A program made the position numbers and the translations under genes. The notes beneath the pieces were generated by a model. The model was not told where the DNA came from and ran no database searches. It saw nothing but the letters and a program-made list of their open reading frames with translations. 52,755 nucleotides of DNA, from positions 1-52,755 of the forward strand of contig CAZUCY010000009.1 in the NCBI GenBank assembly GCA_964618785.1. The letters run 5' to 3'. The number at the start of each line of letters is the position of its first letter. Position 1 is the stretch's first letter. This document shows positions 9,289 to 17,871 of the stretch, piece after piece. Source of the stretch: FEN-1297 sp964618785. GTDB lineage: Bacteria > Bacteroidota > Ignavibacteria > Ignavibacteriales > Ignavibacteriaceae.

Positions 9289-10470
9289 ATGAAGAAAATA
9301 TTCAACCTGAAATATACCGCCATAACAATAACTGCTTTTGTAATTATCTGGCTGTTGACATTAATTCCGGTTAATCTCGGATTTTTTAATCCGTTAAAAA
9401 ATGCTTTGTACGATTTTGACGCTAATGATCTGGTTTTTTCAAAATTTAATTATGATAAAAATGCCGATACAAATATTGTTATAGTTAATATCGGATATCT
9501 GAACAGGCAGCAGCTTGCAAATCTGATAATAAAAATAAAGAGTTATAATCCAAAGGTGGTCGGCTTGGATATTTTATTCAGGGGGAATAAAGATCCTGTT
9601 GGGGATTCTATGCTGGAAAACGCTATTAAATTAGGCGGTAATACGGTAATTGTGAACAAGCTTTCCGGTTACAACAATACTAACGGGAATTATGATACTT
9701 TAATTTCATCAATCGACAGATATAATAATAATTCGTTTACCGGTTATGCCAATCTTCCCAGTAAAGACGGCTCAAATTATACTACTATAAGAATGTTTAA
9801 ACCGGAAGCCGGATTCAAAAAAAATATTATACATTCCTTTGCTGCATCTATTGTAAAAATATTTGACAGGAATGCGTATAATGAATTAATAAAAAGGCAT
9901 AATGATTTTGAAACAATTAATTACCGCGGTAATACAGATAAGTTCTTTTTTATTGACGGCAGAGATTCGGACAATCTGAATAACATAAGCTTTATAAAAG
10001 ATAAGATTATCCTTCTTGGTTTTTTAGGAGATTACCCTTCAATCAGAATATTTGAAGATATTTTTTATACGCCTCTGAATGATAATTATGCAGGTAAAAC
10101 TTATCCTGATATGTACGGCGTTGTAATTCACGCCAATATTATCTCAATGATACTGCATAAAGACTATATAAATACACTGCCAGGGTGGATTGAGCTTATA
10201 ATGGCTATGGCAATATGTTATTTTAATATTGTCTGGCTAAGTTTTATTAAGCGGAAAAGAATAGACTGGTTAAATCTTATAAGCTTAACGACAAAAACAC
10301 TGGAATTTGTTCTGATGCTTTTTATTGAAATGGAAATTCTTTTAAGTTTTAACTTAAAAATAAGTATCACTTTAATTCTCGTAGCTATCGTTTTGATTTC
10401 CGATGCCGAAGTAATTTATGATATTATTGCAGACAGACTAAAATCATCCGGGTGGAAGAGTAAAGTTTAG
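9289..10470 (+). CDS. Stand-alone CHASE2-domain membrane protein
   Basis: About 393 residues from MKKIFNLKY. An N-terminal membrane helix is followed by a large extracytoplasmic region (about 40-290) with CHASE2 features: NIVIVNIG, 'SYNPKVVGLDILF', a paired 'LENAIKLGGNTVIVNKL', and 'FIKDKIILLGFLGD' near its end. Three hydrophobic C-terminal segments follow (about 300-385). CHASE2 is an extracellular sensor usually fused to a kinase, adenylate cyclase or FHA-type output; here the protein ends about 10 residues after the last helix with no output domain. The ORF can be extended 8 codons upstream (9265), but that start has no better ribosome site. Neighbours give no partner. Confidence 0.75.
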   Translation: MKKIFNLKYTAITITAFVIIWLLTLIPVNLGFFNPLKNALYDFDANDLVFSKFNYDKNADTNIVIVNIGYLNRQQLANLIIKIKSYNPKVVGLDILFRGNKDPVGDSMLENAIKLGGNTVIVNKLSGYNNTNGNYDTLISSIDRYNNNSFTGYANLPSKDGSNYTTIRMFKPEAGFKKNIIHSFAASIVKIFDRNAYNELIKRHNDFETINYRGNTDKFFFIDGRDSDNLNNISFIKDKIILLGFLGDYPSIRIFEDIFYTPLNDNYAGKTYPDMYGVVIHANIISMILHKDYINTLPGWIELIMAMAICYFNIVWLSFIKRKRIDWLNLISLTTKTLEFVLMLFIEMEILLSFNLKISITLILVAIVLISDAEVIYDIIADRLKSSGWKSKV

Positions 10471-10594
10471 ATTTATTACAGCCTTACACAATTAATCAAG
10501 TAAACTTATCCCGAAAGGCGCCGACCAAATAAGCGCATATTGAGAATATTTGACAGATTTCACATAGTTATTATCGAATCTAAATTATGATTAC

Positions 10595-11029
10595 TTAAAC
10601 TACGGGGCTATCATTTACTTTCTGAATAAACCATTCAACTAATGCAGTCATTGTTATTACATGATTGGAATCTTCGATAGTAACCTCAACATTAATTAAA
10701 GCGCGCCCTTTCCTTCCTAATTCATCTTTGAATATCGCCATAGCGTTAGGAACAGCCGATGCTTTTGCATAAATCTTTCCGTTTGCGGGCTTTTTAAATT
10801 TACTTTCTAATCTTCTTACAACCGGGATTAGTCTGTCAGGCGAATCATTAAACAATTTTAACAGGTACTCACCGCTTGCCGCTTCCGCCAGGGACAGCTG
10901 TGCGCCCGCGTGTACATTTCCCAAATGATTTAAATAATCGGGAGATTCATCTAATTCAAGCAAATATTCACTGTTTTTGGTTCTTTTTATACCGATAAAT
11001 TTGTTATACGGAAGTTCGGTTACATTCAT
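10595..11029 (-). CDS. Hotdog-fold protein, DUF4442/PaaI-like putative thioesterase
   Basis: About 144 residues. 'NHLGNVHAGAQLSLAEAASG' matches the hotdog-fold active-site region (Asn-His-x-Gly-x-x-His-Ala-Gly), followed by the usual central helix and strands (RRLESKFKKPANGKIYAKA, GRALINVEVTIED). Such proteins hydrolyse acyl-CoA or related thioesters in the cytoplasm; the substrate cannot be told. I place the start at ATG 11029 because AGGA lies 8 nt upstream. A TTG 18 nt earlier (11047) is also open. It is transcribed alone, convergent with the CHASE2 gene and divergent from the propeller gene. Confidence 0.7.
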   Translation of the reverse strand: MNVTELPYNKFIGIKRTKNSEYLLELDESPDYLNHLGNVHAGAQLSLAEAASGEYLLKLFNDSPDRLIPVVRRLESKFKKPANGKIYAKASAVPNAMAIFKDELGRKGRALINVEVTIEDSNHVITMTALVEWFIQKVNDSPVV

Positions 11030-11171
11030 AAATTTTTTCCTATGCAAATGTTAATATTAACTTAATACCTTTTTGGGTTTTTGTAAATATATTATCTTTT
11101 TATATTAGACTCCGTATTAAATAAATATTTAATTACACACATCTTATCTGATATTAATTATGGAGGCTTGT

Positions 11172-12158
11172 ATGAAACTATTTGATCGATGTTACGCGAT
11201 CTCAATAATAATTTTACTTGGAATATTTTCCTCTATAGTATACCCCCAGGGCTCGAATTATAAAGTTACCGATACTATAAATATCGGCGGTGGAAACAGG
11301 TGGGATTACATTGCCGTGGATAATGTTTCGCACCGCCTTTATGTTACCCATGCTTCGGAAGTGAATGTTATTGATATTGATAAGAATGCTTTAACCGGAA
11401 CAATCCCTAATTTGAACGGCGTTCACGGAGTGGCATTTGCTCATGAATTAAATAAAGGTTTTATATCAAACGGAAGAAATAATTCCGTTACGGTATTTGA
11501 TCTTAAGACATTCAATGTACTTGACAGTATAAAAATTGACGGCATGAATCCGGATGCTATTGTTTATGATGCTTTCACTAAAAGGGTATTTACACTCAAC
11601 GGCAGGAGCGGCAACTCCACCGCTATTGATGCACAGACAGATAAAATAATCGGGACAGTTACACTTGAAGGCAAACCGGAATTTGCCGCAACGGACGGCA
11701 GCGGGAAAGTGTATGTGAATCTTGAAGATAAAAATTCAATCCAGCAGTTTGACGCTCAATCGCTTTCAGTAACGGCAAAATGGTCTATAGCCCCGGGAGA
11801 AGGTCCTTCCGGATTGGCTATTGACCGCGAGCATAAAATATTATTTTCAGGCTGCCATAACCAATTAATGGTCATTTTAAGCGCGGAGACGGGCAAAGTA
11901 ATTACAACTTTACCAATCGGTAAAGGGATTGATGCCTGCGCTTATGATCCTTCCACCGGATTTGCATTCAGCTCAAACGGAGAAGGCACAATTACAGTTA
12001 TTAAAGAAGACTCACCGGAAAAATTTGAAGTGTTAGATAATGTAGTCACTCAAAAAGGCGCCAGGACAATGGCAGTAGATAGAAACACGCACCGTATTTT
12101 TACCGTTACTATGATTGATGGAAAAAGTTTTGGCGTGCTTGTCCTTGACCGGAAGTAA
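11172..12158 (+). CDS. Secreted YVTN/YncE-like beta-propeller protein
   Basis: 328 residues with a signal peptide (MKLFDRCYAISIIILLGIFS) and about seven repeats of roughly 42 residues in the style of the YVTN/YncE propeller family (e.g. DNVSHRLYVTHASEVNVIDI, 'KRVFTLNGRSGNSTAIDA', 'GKVYVNLEDKNSIQQFD', 'HRIFTVTMIDG'). The role is unknown; these propellers usually act as periplasmic binding scaffolds. An ATG at 11160 overlaps the Shine-Dalgarno (GGAGG at 11162-11166) of the ATG at 11172, so 11172 is the better start. No type IX sorting domain is present, so it is probably periplasmic. Confidence 0.75.
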   Translation: MKLFDRCYAISIIILLGIFSSIVYPQGSNYKVTDTINIGGGNRWDYIAVDNVSHRLYVTHASEVNVIDIDKNALTGTIPNLNGVHGVAFAHELNKGFISNGRNNSVTVFDLKTFNVLDSIKIDGMNPDAIVYDAFTKRVFTLNGRSGNSTAIDAQTDKIIGTVTLEGKPEFAATDGSGKVYVNLEDKNSIQQFDAQSLSVTAKWSIAPGEGPSGLAIDREHKILFSGCHNQLMVILSAETGKVITTLPIGKGIDACAYDPSTGFAFSSNGEGTITVIKEDSPEKFEVLDNVVTQKGARTMAVDRNTHRIFTVTMIDGKSFGVLVLDRK

Positions 12159-12176
12159 TAACTGTATAAATTATTA

Positions 12177-12221
12177 TAGCGTTCCGAAGGAGCGCTATTA
12201 TTATAAATATCTCCGAAGGAG
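12177..12221 (+). terminator. Two adjacent 'TTCC-GAA-GGA' hairpins
   Basis: TAGCGTTCC-GAA-GGAGCGCTA (12177-12197, one G-U pair) is followed by CTCC-GAA-GGAG (12211-12221). They lie 18 nt after the propeller stop and are separated and followed by short TATTATTATA runs. Similar CTCCTTCGGAG palindromes are common intergenic repeats in this group (recollection, not checked). Their place suggests a 3' end signal for the propeller gene. Confidence 0.5.
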
Positions 12222-12455
12222 TAGTATTATTATAGCGCATTAATTATAATTGCATCACACCGCATGAACCGGCAGAAATGAGCCGTAATGAAATGCTGCT
12301 GCCTGCTAATCGTTTTAATTGATTAGTTTTATCATGGAAATAATTTAATCATCAAAATCAATGTTCAGACAATTTGAAGCTGATCTATTTTTAACAAACA
12401 AATATTTTCCCTATTTTTTAATTATTGAATAAGAAAAAAACTGCGGAGTAAACTA

Positions 12456-13346
12456 ATGCAAAAAAACATACCAGTACTTTCCGTAACGGGAAAAACTCTT
12501 GCCAAAGCCTATGAAGATGCGCTGGTTGCGCTTTATAATAACGGTATGCGGTTCCAAACCCAATATGATAAACCCGGCGATCCTTTAAGTATTGATTCAA
12601 CTATGAATATTACGATACTTGAACCGGAGACGGACCCAATGATACACCGTGCATTCCCCGGTGGAATAGATGATTTACGAGAATATGTTATGGAACTATC
12701 CGGCGCCAAAGATCATTGGACAAAAAATATAAACGATCCTAACGATACGCGCTGGGAATATACTTATCACGGAAGGCTTGCCGCTTACGGTACCTGGAAA
12801 GAGCTGACCGGCGGCGAATCCAAGCAAAACGGATTTTTTACAATTAACCAGATTGATGCGGTAATAGAAAAATTAGTCATGCAGCCGTATACCCGCCAGG
12901 CTCAGATGATTACCTGGATGCCGAACCTCGATATAGATTGTTTTGATCCGCCATGCCTTCAATCCTTATGGTACCGAATAATTGAGGATGAAGACGGCGT
13001 ATGGTGGTTAAACTGTAATGTCCGCTTCCGGAGTAACGACGCCTGGGGCGCAAGTTTTATGAATATGTTCGGATTCATCAATTTCAATAAAAATATAATC
13101 GCCGCCGGTATTGCAGAAAGGTCAGGGAGAAAAGTTGAACTCGGAAGAATGAATTGGCAGGCAGATTCTTATCATATTTATGGTAAAGATATTGAAAATA
13201 CCAGAAAATTATTGTTCGATAGAATCAGTTCAATCGGTTTTGAAGATAGGACTTTTAATTTCCACGATGATTTCATTCAGGAAATGTATAACGATGCCGA
13301 AAAAGTCATCGCTGCTAAAATTAATGCTTACGACAATTCACATTGA
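12456..13346 (+). CDS. Thymidylate-synthase-fold protein (divergent ThyA family)
   Basis: 296 residues. Key thymidylate synthase residues can be placed: Arg147 (YTRQAQ), the catalytic Cys167 in 'DPPCLQSLWYRI', Arg192-Ser193-Asn194-Asp195 (equivalent of the RSxD dUMP-binding motif), Asn203, and His240/Tyr242 in 'DSYHIYGKD'. In classic ThyA the first region has two adjacent arginines; here the second is Gln. The enzyme would methylate dUMP using methylene-tetrahydrofolate, or hydroxymethylate dCMP/dUMP in related families; Asn203 would favour dUMP (inference). The overall sequence resembles archaeal-type divergent enzymes more than E. coli ThyA. It lies 52 bp upstream of the FMN-binding protein gene on the same strand, so the two may be co-transcribed. 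No dihydrofolate reductase is nearby. Confidence 0.7.
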   Translation: MQKNIPVLSVTGKTLAKAYEDALVALYNNGMRFQTQYDKPGDPLSIDSTMNITILEPETDPMIHRAFPGGIDDLREYVMELSGAKDHWTKNINDPNDTRWEYTYHGRLAAYGTWKELTGGESKQNGFFTINQIDAVIEKLVMQPYTRQAQMITWMPNLDIDCFDPPCLQSLWYRIIEDEDGVWWLNCNVRFRSNDAWGASFMNMFGFINFNKNIIAAGIAERSGRKVELGRMNWQADSYHIYGKDIENTRKLLFDRISSIGFEDRTFNFHDDFIQEMYNDAEKVIAAKINAYDNSH

Positions 13347-13398
13347 ATATTATTTCGTCAATTAAGAATTTTTTATAAAGCTAAAATAAAAAAAATTT

Positions 13399-13860
13399 AT
13401 GCGCAGACAAGAAAAAGAAGTTACGGATAAACAAGTAATTGAGGATATACTTACTAAATCCGAAATTTGCAGGATAGCGATTCATGACGCAGAATTTCCG
13501 TATTTAGTTCCATTAAATTACGGCTATTGCAATAATACCTTGTATTTTCATTCAGCTGCGGCGGGTAAGAAGCTTGATTTAATAAGAAGAAACAATAAAG
13601 TATGTTTTGAGATTGAGTATTCAAGCCGGGTAATTCAACATGAGGAATCCTGCAAATGGACTACAAATTATCTCTCATTAATCGGATTCGGAGAAATAGA
13701 AATAATGGATGATACTGTTGATAAAAAAAAGGGATTGGATATAATTATGAGTCACAATGGAAAGAAAACGGACAATGAATATGATGACAGTCAAATTAAT
13801 AATTTAGTAATTCTTAAATTGACAATAACCGGTTTAACAGCAAAGCGATCAGGGGATTGA
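13399..13860 (+). CDS. Pyridoxamine 5'-phosphate oxidase-like FMN-binding protein (NimA-like)
   Basis: 153 residues with the split-barrel fold of the PNPOx_2/NimA group: 'ILTKSEICRIAIHDAEFPYL', 'VPLNYGYCNNTLYFHSAAAG', 'KKLDLIRRNNKVCFEIEYS', and a C-terminal 'LVILKLTITGLTAKRSGD'. Such proteins bind FMN (sometimes haem or F420) and carry out small-molecule reductions, including of nitroimidazoles; the substrate is unknown. The length is usual for the family. It starts 52 bp after the thymidylate-synthase-like gene, with an AT-rich leader and no strong Shine-Dalgarno. Confidence 0.78.
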   Translation: MRRQEKEVTDKQVIEDILTKSEICRIAIHDAEFPYLVPLNYGYCNNTLYFHSAAAGKKLDLIRRNNKVCFEIEYSSRVIQHEESCKWTTNYLSLIGFGEIEIMDDTVDKKKGLDIIMSHNGKKTDNEYDDSQINNLVILKLTITGLTAKRSGD

Positions 13861-13889
13861 TTATATCCTGCTAAATATCTTAAGTATAA

Positions 13890-14081
13890 AATTCCAGCAC
13901 CGTTGCAGATAGTTTTCGCCGGATTATCGCCTCTTCGTATTCCCGCTATTTGGCAGGTTTGTACGCGGGCTATCTTCAGAAAGTACAGCGGGACTTAAAG
14001 AATAAATTCCCTGCTCAATATAATGCCGCTAAACTAACATTAGCAGAAACCATCAGTCAAATAAAAAAGGACAGGGGATAA
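13890..14081 (+). pseudogene. Possible remnant ORF without a start codon
   Basis: An open frame of 63 codons between TAA 13887-13889 and TAA 14079-14081. It uses coding-like, GC-richer codons and reads as a plausible protein tail (VADSFRRIIASSYSRYLAGL, then YAGYLQKVQRDLKNKFP, and ISQIKKDRG at the end) but has no ATG, GTG or ribosome site at its beginning. I do not recognise the family. It may be the 3' end of a deleted gene. The rest of 13861-14406 includes AT-rich DNA and a GC-richer palindromic patch near 14155-14220 but nothing else supportable. Confidence 0.35.
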
Positions 14082-14406
14082 ATACGGTACTGCTTATACA
14101 GGATTTCATTTACTATTAATACGGACACCTGCTGCTTGTTTATTACTTTAAAACGGAGCAAAAAAACTCTTCACCTTCCAAAGGGAAAGCTTATCCCTGC
14201 AGGAGGGGTTGTCCCAAGAAGCTTAAAAGTTTTCAGCAATTATACTAAATCTTTAAATAATTGCAGGATAAGGATGTTTCTAAATTTTCTTTTTTTTATT
14301 ATTTTATTTTACAAAATTTAATAATTTAATAACATTCTCTTGAATCATATTAAACATGCTTTGATTTAATTTTGAACATGTTAATATAATTAGTAAGGTG
14401 CGATTT

Positions 14407-15633
14407 ATGAATAAGTTTACTTTTATTATTTTCTATGTTCTTCTAATTTTAAATGCAGCTTTTGCACAAACAGGCTGGTTAAGACAAGCGAGCAATACTA
14501 CAGATAGTCTAAATGCAGTTTGTTTTACTGATGCAGATAACGGTACAGTTGCCGGCGCCGGCGGCACAATTCTCCACACTACAAACGGCGGAGTTACATG
14601 GATAAGTCAATCAAGCGGTACAACAAAACATCTAAACGGCGTCAGTTTTACAGATGCGAATAACGGCACAGTTACCGGAGCTAACGGTATAATTCTCCAC
14701 ACTACAAACGGCGGGGCTTCATGGGTAAGTCAGTCAAGCGGTACTACAGAGCATCTTTATTCGGTAAGTTTTACGGATTCAAGTAACGGAACGGCGGTCG
14801 GAGCAGGCGGCATTATCCTTCGCACTACAAACGCAGGAGCTAAATGGGTAAGTCAAACAAGCAATACCATAGATACTCTTCGCGGAGTTGATTTTACGGA
14901 TTCAAGTAACGGAACGGCGGTTGGAGTAGGCGGCACTATTCTTCATACAACAAATGCAGGCGCTTTATGGGTAAGTCAGGCAAGCGGTGTTTCAGATACT
15001 CTTCATTCAGTCAGTTTTATAGATGCAAATAACGGCACAATTACAGGGGGTAACGGCGTAATTCTCCACACTACAAACGGCGGAGCTGCCTGGGTGAGCC
15101 AAGTGAGCGATACTACGGCAACTCTTAACGGGGTTAGTTTTACGGACGCAAATAACGGAACGGCGGTTGGCGTAAACGGCACTATCCTTCGTACCACAAA
15201 CGGCGGAAGTACATGGGTTCCGCAGATAGATAGTACTTTTCTTCATCTTTTTGCAGTCAGTTTTACCGATACAAAAAACGGAACGGCAGTTGGAGTACTC
15301 GGCACTATACTTCGAACTACAAACGGAGGAGTTACTGCTGTCAGTAATAAAAATCATTCCTCTATACCGGCAGATTTTGCCTTACTACAAAATTATCCTA
15401 ATCCGTTCAACCCTTCGACTTTAATAAGTTATCAGCTGCCCAAAGACGGTTTTGTTACTGTTAAAGTGTACGATATACTCGGCAATGAAGTAAAGACTCT
15501 TACAAACGGATATAAGACAGCCGGAAACTATTCGGTCAGCTTCGATGCTTCCAACCTTGCGAGCGGAATATATTTCTATCAGTTGAGGTCGAATGGTTTC
15601 ATTTCAACAAAGAAGATGATGCTTTTAAAATAA
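14407..15633 (+). CDS. Secreted YCF48-repeat propeller with type IX sorting domain
   Basis: 408 residues. Signal peptide (MNKFTFIIFYVLLILNAAFA). Seven tandem repeats of about 41 residues follow (consensus xLxxVSFTDxNNGTAVGxxG then TILHTTNGGxxWVSQ), the YCF48/Hcf136-type BNR motif expected to build a propeller. The repeats are also clear at DNA level, with a period near 123 bp. Residues about 325-408 are a type IX C-terminal sorting domain (LLQNYPNPFNPSTLISYQLP ... SGIYFYQLRS ... TKKMMLLK). The protein should be exported and attached to, or released from, the cell surface. The ATG at 14407 sits 8 nt after AAGGTG; the upstream in-frame GTG lies in that site. It stands alone. Confidence 0.85.
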   Translation: MNKFTFIIFYVLLILNAAFAQTGWLRQASNTTDSLNAVCFTDADNGTVAGAGGTILHTTNGGVTWISQSSGTTKHLNGVSFTDANNGTVTGANGIILHTTNGGASWVSQSSGTTEHLYSVSFTDSSNGTAVGAGGIILRTTNAGAKWVSQTSNTIDTLRGVDFTDSSNGTAVGVGGTILHTTNAGALWVSQASGVSDTLHSVSFIDANNGTITGGNGVILHTTNGGAAWVSQVSDTTATLNGVSFTDANNGTAVGVNGTILRTTNGGSTWVPQIDSTFLHLFAVSFTDTKNGTAVGVLGTILRTTNGGVTAVSNKNHSSIPADFALLQNYPNPFNPSTLISYQLPKDGFVTVKVYDILGNEVKTLTNGYKTAGNYSVSFDASNLASGIYFYQLRSNGFISTKKMMLLK

Positions 15634-15667
15634 CAGCAAGCAAGCATAAACATTATTATTGTGATGA

Positions 15668-15690
15668 GGCGGAGTTGTTATAACTCCGCC
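15668..15690 (+). terminator. Perfect 9-bp hairpin downstream of the YCF48-repeat gene
   Basis: GGCGGAGTT-GTTAT-AACTCCGCC, 34 nt after the stop codon at 15633. No T run follows, so intrinsic termination is only probable. Confidence 0.5.
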
Positions 15691-15702
15691 AGATTCTATT
15701 AG

Positions 15703-15822
15703 GGGAAACTCTCATACGTAAAAGAGGGAAAACGCTACTTGTGCATCGTATTAAATGTTATTAAGTTTAGAGTAGATGAGAACGGCATATTTCTGATTGG
15801 GTTTAAACCGGTGGAAGTCTAA
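15703..15822 (+). pseudogene. Possible gene remnant ahead of a tiny secreted-peptide ORF
   Basis: A frame open from TAG 15700-15702 to TAA 15820-15822 reads as a plausible short protein tail (GKRYLCIVLNVIKF, then RVDENGIFLIGFKPVEV) but lacks a start codon. Its TAA overlaps the ATG of the next small ORF by one base (TAATG). It is too short to assign a family and could be chance. Confidence 0.2.
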
Positions 15823-15944
15823 TGTATAAAAAGCCGCTATTTCTTCTCCCATTTTTTTTGGTATCAGTAAATGTACAGCAATTAAACAATGCTCAATTTG
15901 TTAATAACCAGGCAAATAAAAGTTTCTTAATTCTGAATAAATAA
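15822..15944 (+). CDS. Short ORF with signal-peptide-like start
   Basis: 40 codons: MYKKPLFLLPFFLVSVNVQQ plus 20 polar residues ending LNK. Upstream GGTGGAAG lies about 5 nt before the ATG. It resembles the first part of an exported protein cut off by a stop, or a small secreted peptide. It lies 49 bp before the flotillin-like gene. Weak evidence. Confidence 0.25.
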   Translation: MYKKPLFLLPFFLVSVNVQQLNNAQFVNNQANKSFLILNK

Positions 15945-15993
15945 CAATAAAAAATTTAAGTGAACTTAAAAACAACAAAGGAGAATGTAAAGC

Positions 15994-17814
15994 ATGGACA
16001 CATTATTGAGCTTTTGGTGGGTAATTGTAGTCATACTGCTTTTAGCAGCCAATAAGTTAGTGCTAAGACTTTTTGGAGTAGTTGTTGTACCTGAAGATTC
16101 GCTCGGTGTAGTAAACAAAAAATGGGTTTTATTTGGTAAAAACAGGACACTCCCTGACGGCGCTATAATCGCATTAAAGGGTGAAGCGGGTCTTCAAGCC
16201 GATACACTTGCGCCGGGAATCCACTTTTGGCTGTGGCCCTGGCAATACGTTGTAAGGCTCGAGAAATTTATTACCGTTCAAAGGAATCAAATTGCTACCG
16301 TTGAGGCACGGGATGGTAAACCACTATCGGGCGGCAGAGTTTTAGCTAGAACAGTAAACTGTAAATCTTTCCAGGATGCACGTGCTTTCCTGCAGGAAGG
16401 CGGCGAGCGAGGACCTCAAATTTCAATTATTCCTCCCGGAACCTATCGAATCAACACCGGGCTATTCTCGGTTTACACTGAAGACGTTATTGAAATTCCG
16501 GACAATATGGTGGGTGTTGTAACTACCAAAGACGGAAAGCCGCTGCCAACCGGTGAAATAGCGGGGAAGGAAATTGCCGGGCACAATATGTATCAGGATC
16601 CGGAAACTTTTATAACCAACGGCGGCTACAAGGGTCTACAAGAACAAGTTATTCTTGCGGGACGTTATTTTCTGAATCCAAAGTTTGCTACTGTTGAACA
16701 GAAACCAATGACGGACGTCCCAATTGCCAACGTGGGCGTCGTAATCGCCTACGTAGGCGAAGAAGGCAAAGACGTTACCGGGGACACTTTCAAACACGGC
16801 AATCTTGTCTCGAAAAGCCAAAAAGGCGTATGGATAGAACCATTGGATCCCGGGAAATACCCGATAAATCCATACACACACAAAGTGGAAATAGTTCCTA
16901 CTGCAAACGTTGTTTTGAACTGGGCGACAAATAAGAGCGAAGCGCACAAGTTAGACGAGAAACTATCTACTATCACCGTCCGGTCATTTGACGGCTTTAC
17001 ATTCAACTTAGACGTGAGTCAAATAATCCACATTCCGCGGAATGATGCGCCGAAAGTAATAGCTCGGTTCGGCAACATGGCGAATTTAGTTACACAAGTT
17101 CTGGAACCGACCATCGGGAATTACTTTCGTAATGCAGCCCAGCGGTCGGATGTTATTGATTTTTTAAAAAAACGAAGTGAGCGGCAATCCGAGGCGAAAG
17201 CTTCAATAAGCGAAGCGCTCATTGACTATAATGTAAACGCAGTTGACACACTGATAGGAGATATTACACCGCCCGCCGAATTGATGAAAACTCTCACAGA
17301 CCGGAAAATAGCCGAGCAGGAAAAAATCACCTATGATACGCAACGACTTGCCGAAGAGACAAGGAAAGACCTTCAGCAAGCCAAAGCAATGGCGGACACA
17401 CAAGCTAACGTTGTGAGCATTGAGCGGACAGTTCAAATTAACGAATTCGCCGCGCAGGCAGCCATCAAGAAAGCCGAAGGCGAAGCAAAATCAAAAACGA
17501 TTAATGCAGAAGCCGATGCTACAGTTCTTAAGATTGTGGGCGCCGCCGAAGGCGAGAAAATTAAAGCGGTCGGAACGGCTGAGGCGGACGTGATTACACT
17601 GAAGATTAAATCAATGCAATCCGACAATTATGCAGCTATCGAAGTTTCGAAGAACCTGGCAGGAAGCATAAACAAGTGGGTACCGGACATCATTGCCGGC
17701 AGCGGTTCTGAAAGCAGCGGATCGATAATGAATGTTCTCATCGGTATGATGGTACACGACAAGCTGACGCAAGGAGCTGCGAAACCAGCCGAAAAAGAAG
17801 CCGCAGAGCCCTAA
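15994..17814 (+). CDS. SPFH/band 7 (flotillin-like) membrane protein
   Basis: 606 residues. A single N-terminal membrane helix (about 1-32) is followed by repeated band-7-type beta segments (VPEDSLGVVNKKW, 'DNMVGVVTTKDGKPLPTG', 'IANVGVVIAYVGEEGKD'), a main SPFH core at about 320-420 (DGFTFNLDVSQIIHIPRNDA ... VLEPTIGNYFRNAAQ) and a long Ala/Glu/Lys coiled coil (about 445-560, with KAEGEAKS-like repeats) typical of flotillins. The C-terminus is polar. These proteins oligomerise into membrane rings or microdomains. A usual partner, an NfeD-like protein, is not adjacent. AAAGGAG lies upstream of the ATG. Its codons look richer in G and C than those of neighbours, which could reflect high expression or transfer. 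Confidence 0.85.
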   Translation: MDTLLSFWWVIVVILLLAANKLVLRLFGVVVVPEDSLGVVNKKWVLFGKNRTLPDGAIIALKGEAGLQADTLAPGIHFWLWPWQYVVRLEKFITVQRNQIATVEARDGKPLSGGRVLARTVNCKSFQDARAFLQEGGERGPQISIIPPGTYRINTGLFSVYTEDVIEIPDNMVGVVTTKDGKPLPTGEIAGKEIAGHNMYQDPETFITNGGYKGLQEQVILAGRYFLNPKFATVEQKPMTDVPIANVGVVIAYVGEEGKDVTGDTFKHGNLVSKSQKGVWIEPLDPGKYPINPYTHKVEIVPTANVVLNWATNKSEAHKLDEKLSTITVRSFDGFTFNLDVSQIIHIPRNDAPKVIARFGNMANLVTQVLEPTIGNYFRNAAQRSDVIDFLKKRSERQSEAKASISEALIDYNVNAVDTLIGDITPPAELMKTLTDRKIAEQEKITYDTQRLAEETRKDLQQAKAMADTQANVVSIERTVQINEFAAQAAIKKAEGEAKSKTINAEADATVLKIVGAAEGEKIKAVGTAEADVITLKIKSMQSDNYAAIEVSKNLAGSINKWVPDIIAGSGSESSGSIMNVLIGMMVHDKLTQGAAKPAEKEAAEP

Positions 17815-17871
17815 AAGGAGTAAAGCAGTTTTTGATACACCCGGCAAATAGGCAGCCATATTATTAAATGA

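Noticed and set aside
13180..13365. 61-codon frame at the end of the thymidylate-synthase-like gene
   Set aside because: It is an out-of-frame shadow of a strongly supported gene.
14136..14321. 61-codon plus-strand frame in the gap before the YCF48-repeat gene
   Set aside because: Composition is low-complexity at the end, there is no ribosome site, and it crosses a palindromic patch.
14500..15330. CRISPR-like regular repeats with a period near 123 bp
   Set aside because: They are in-frame YCF48 propeller repeats inside one coding sequence.
15994..17814. Horizontal transfer of the flotillin-like gene
   Set aside because: GC-richer codons are only an impression by eye; I could not compute codon statistics, so it is not listed as a finding.
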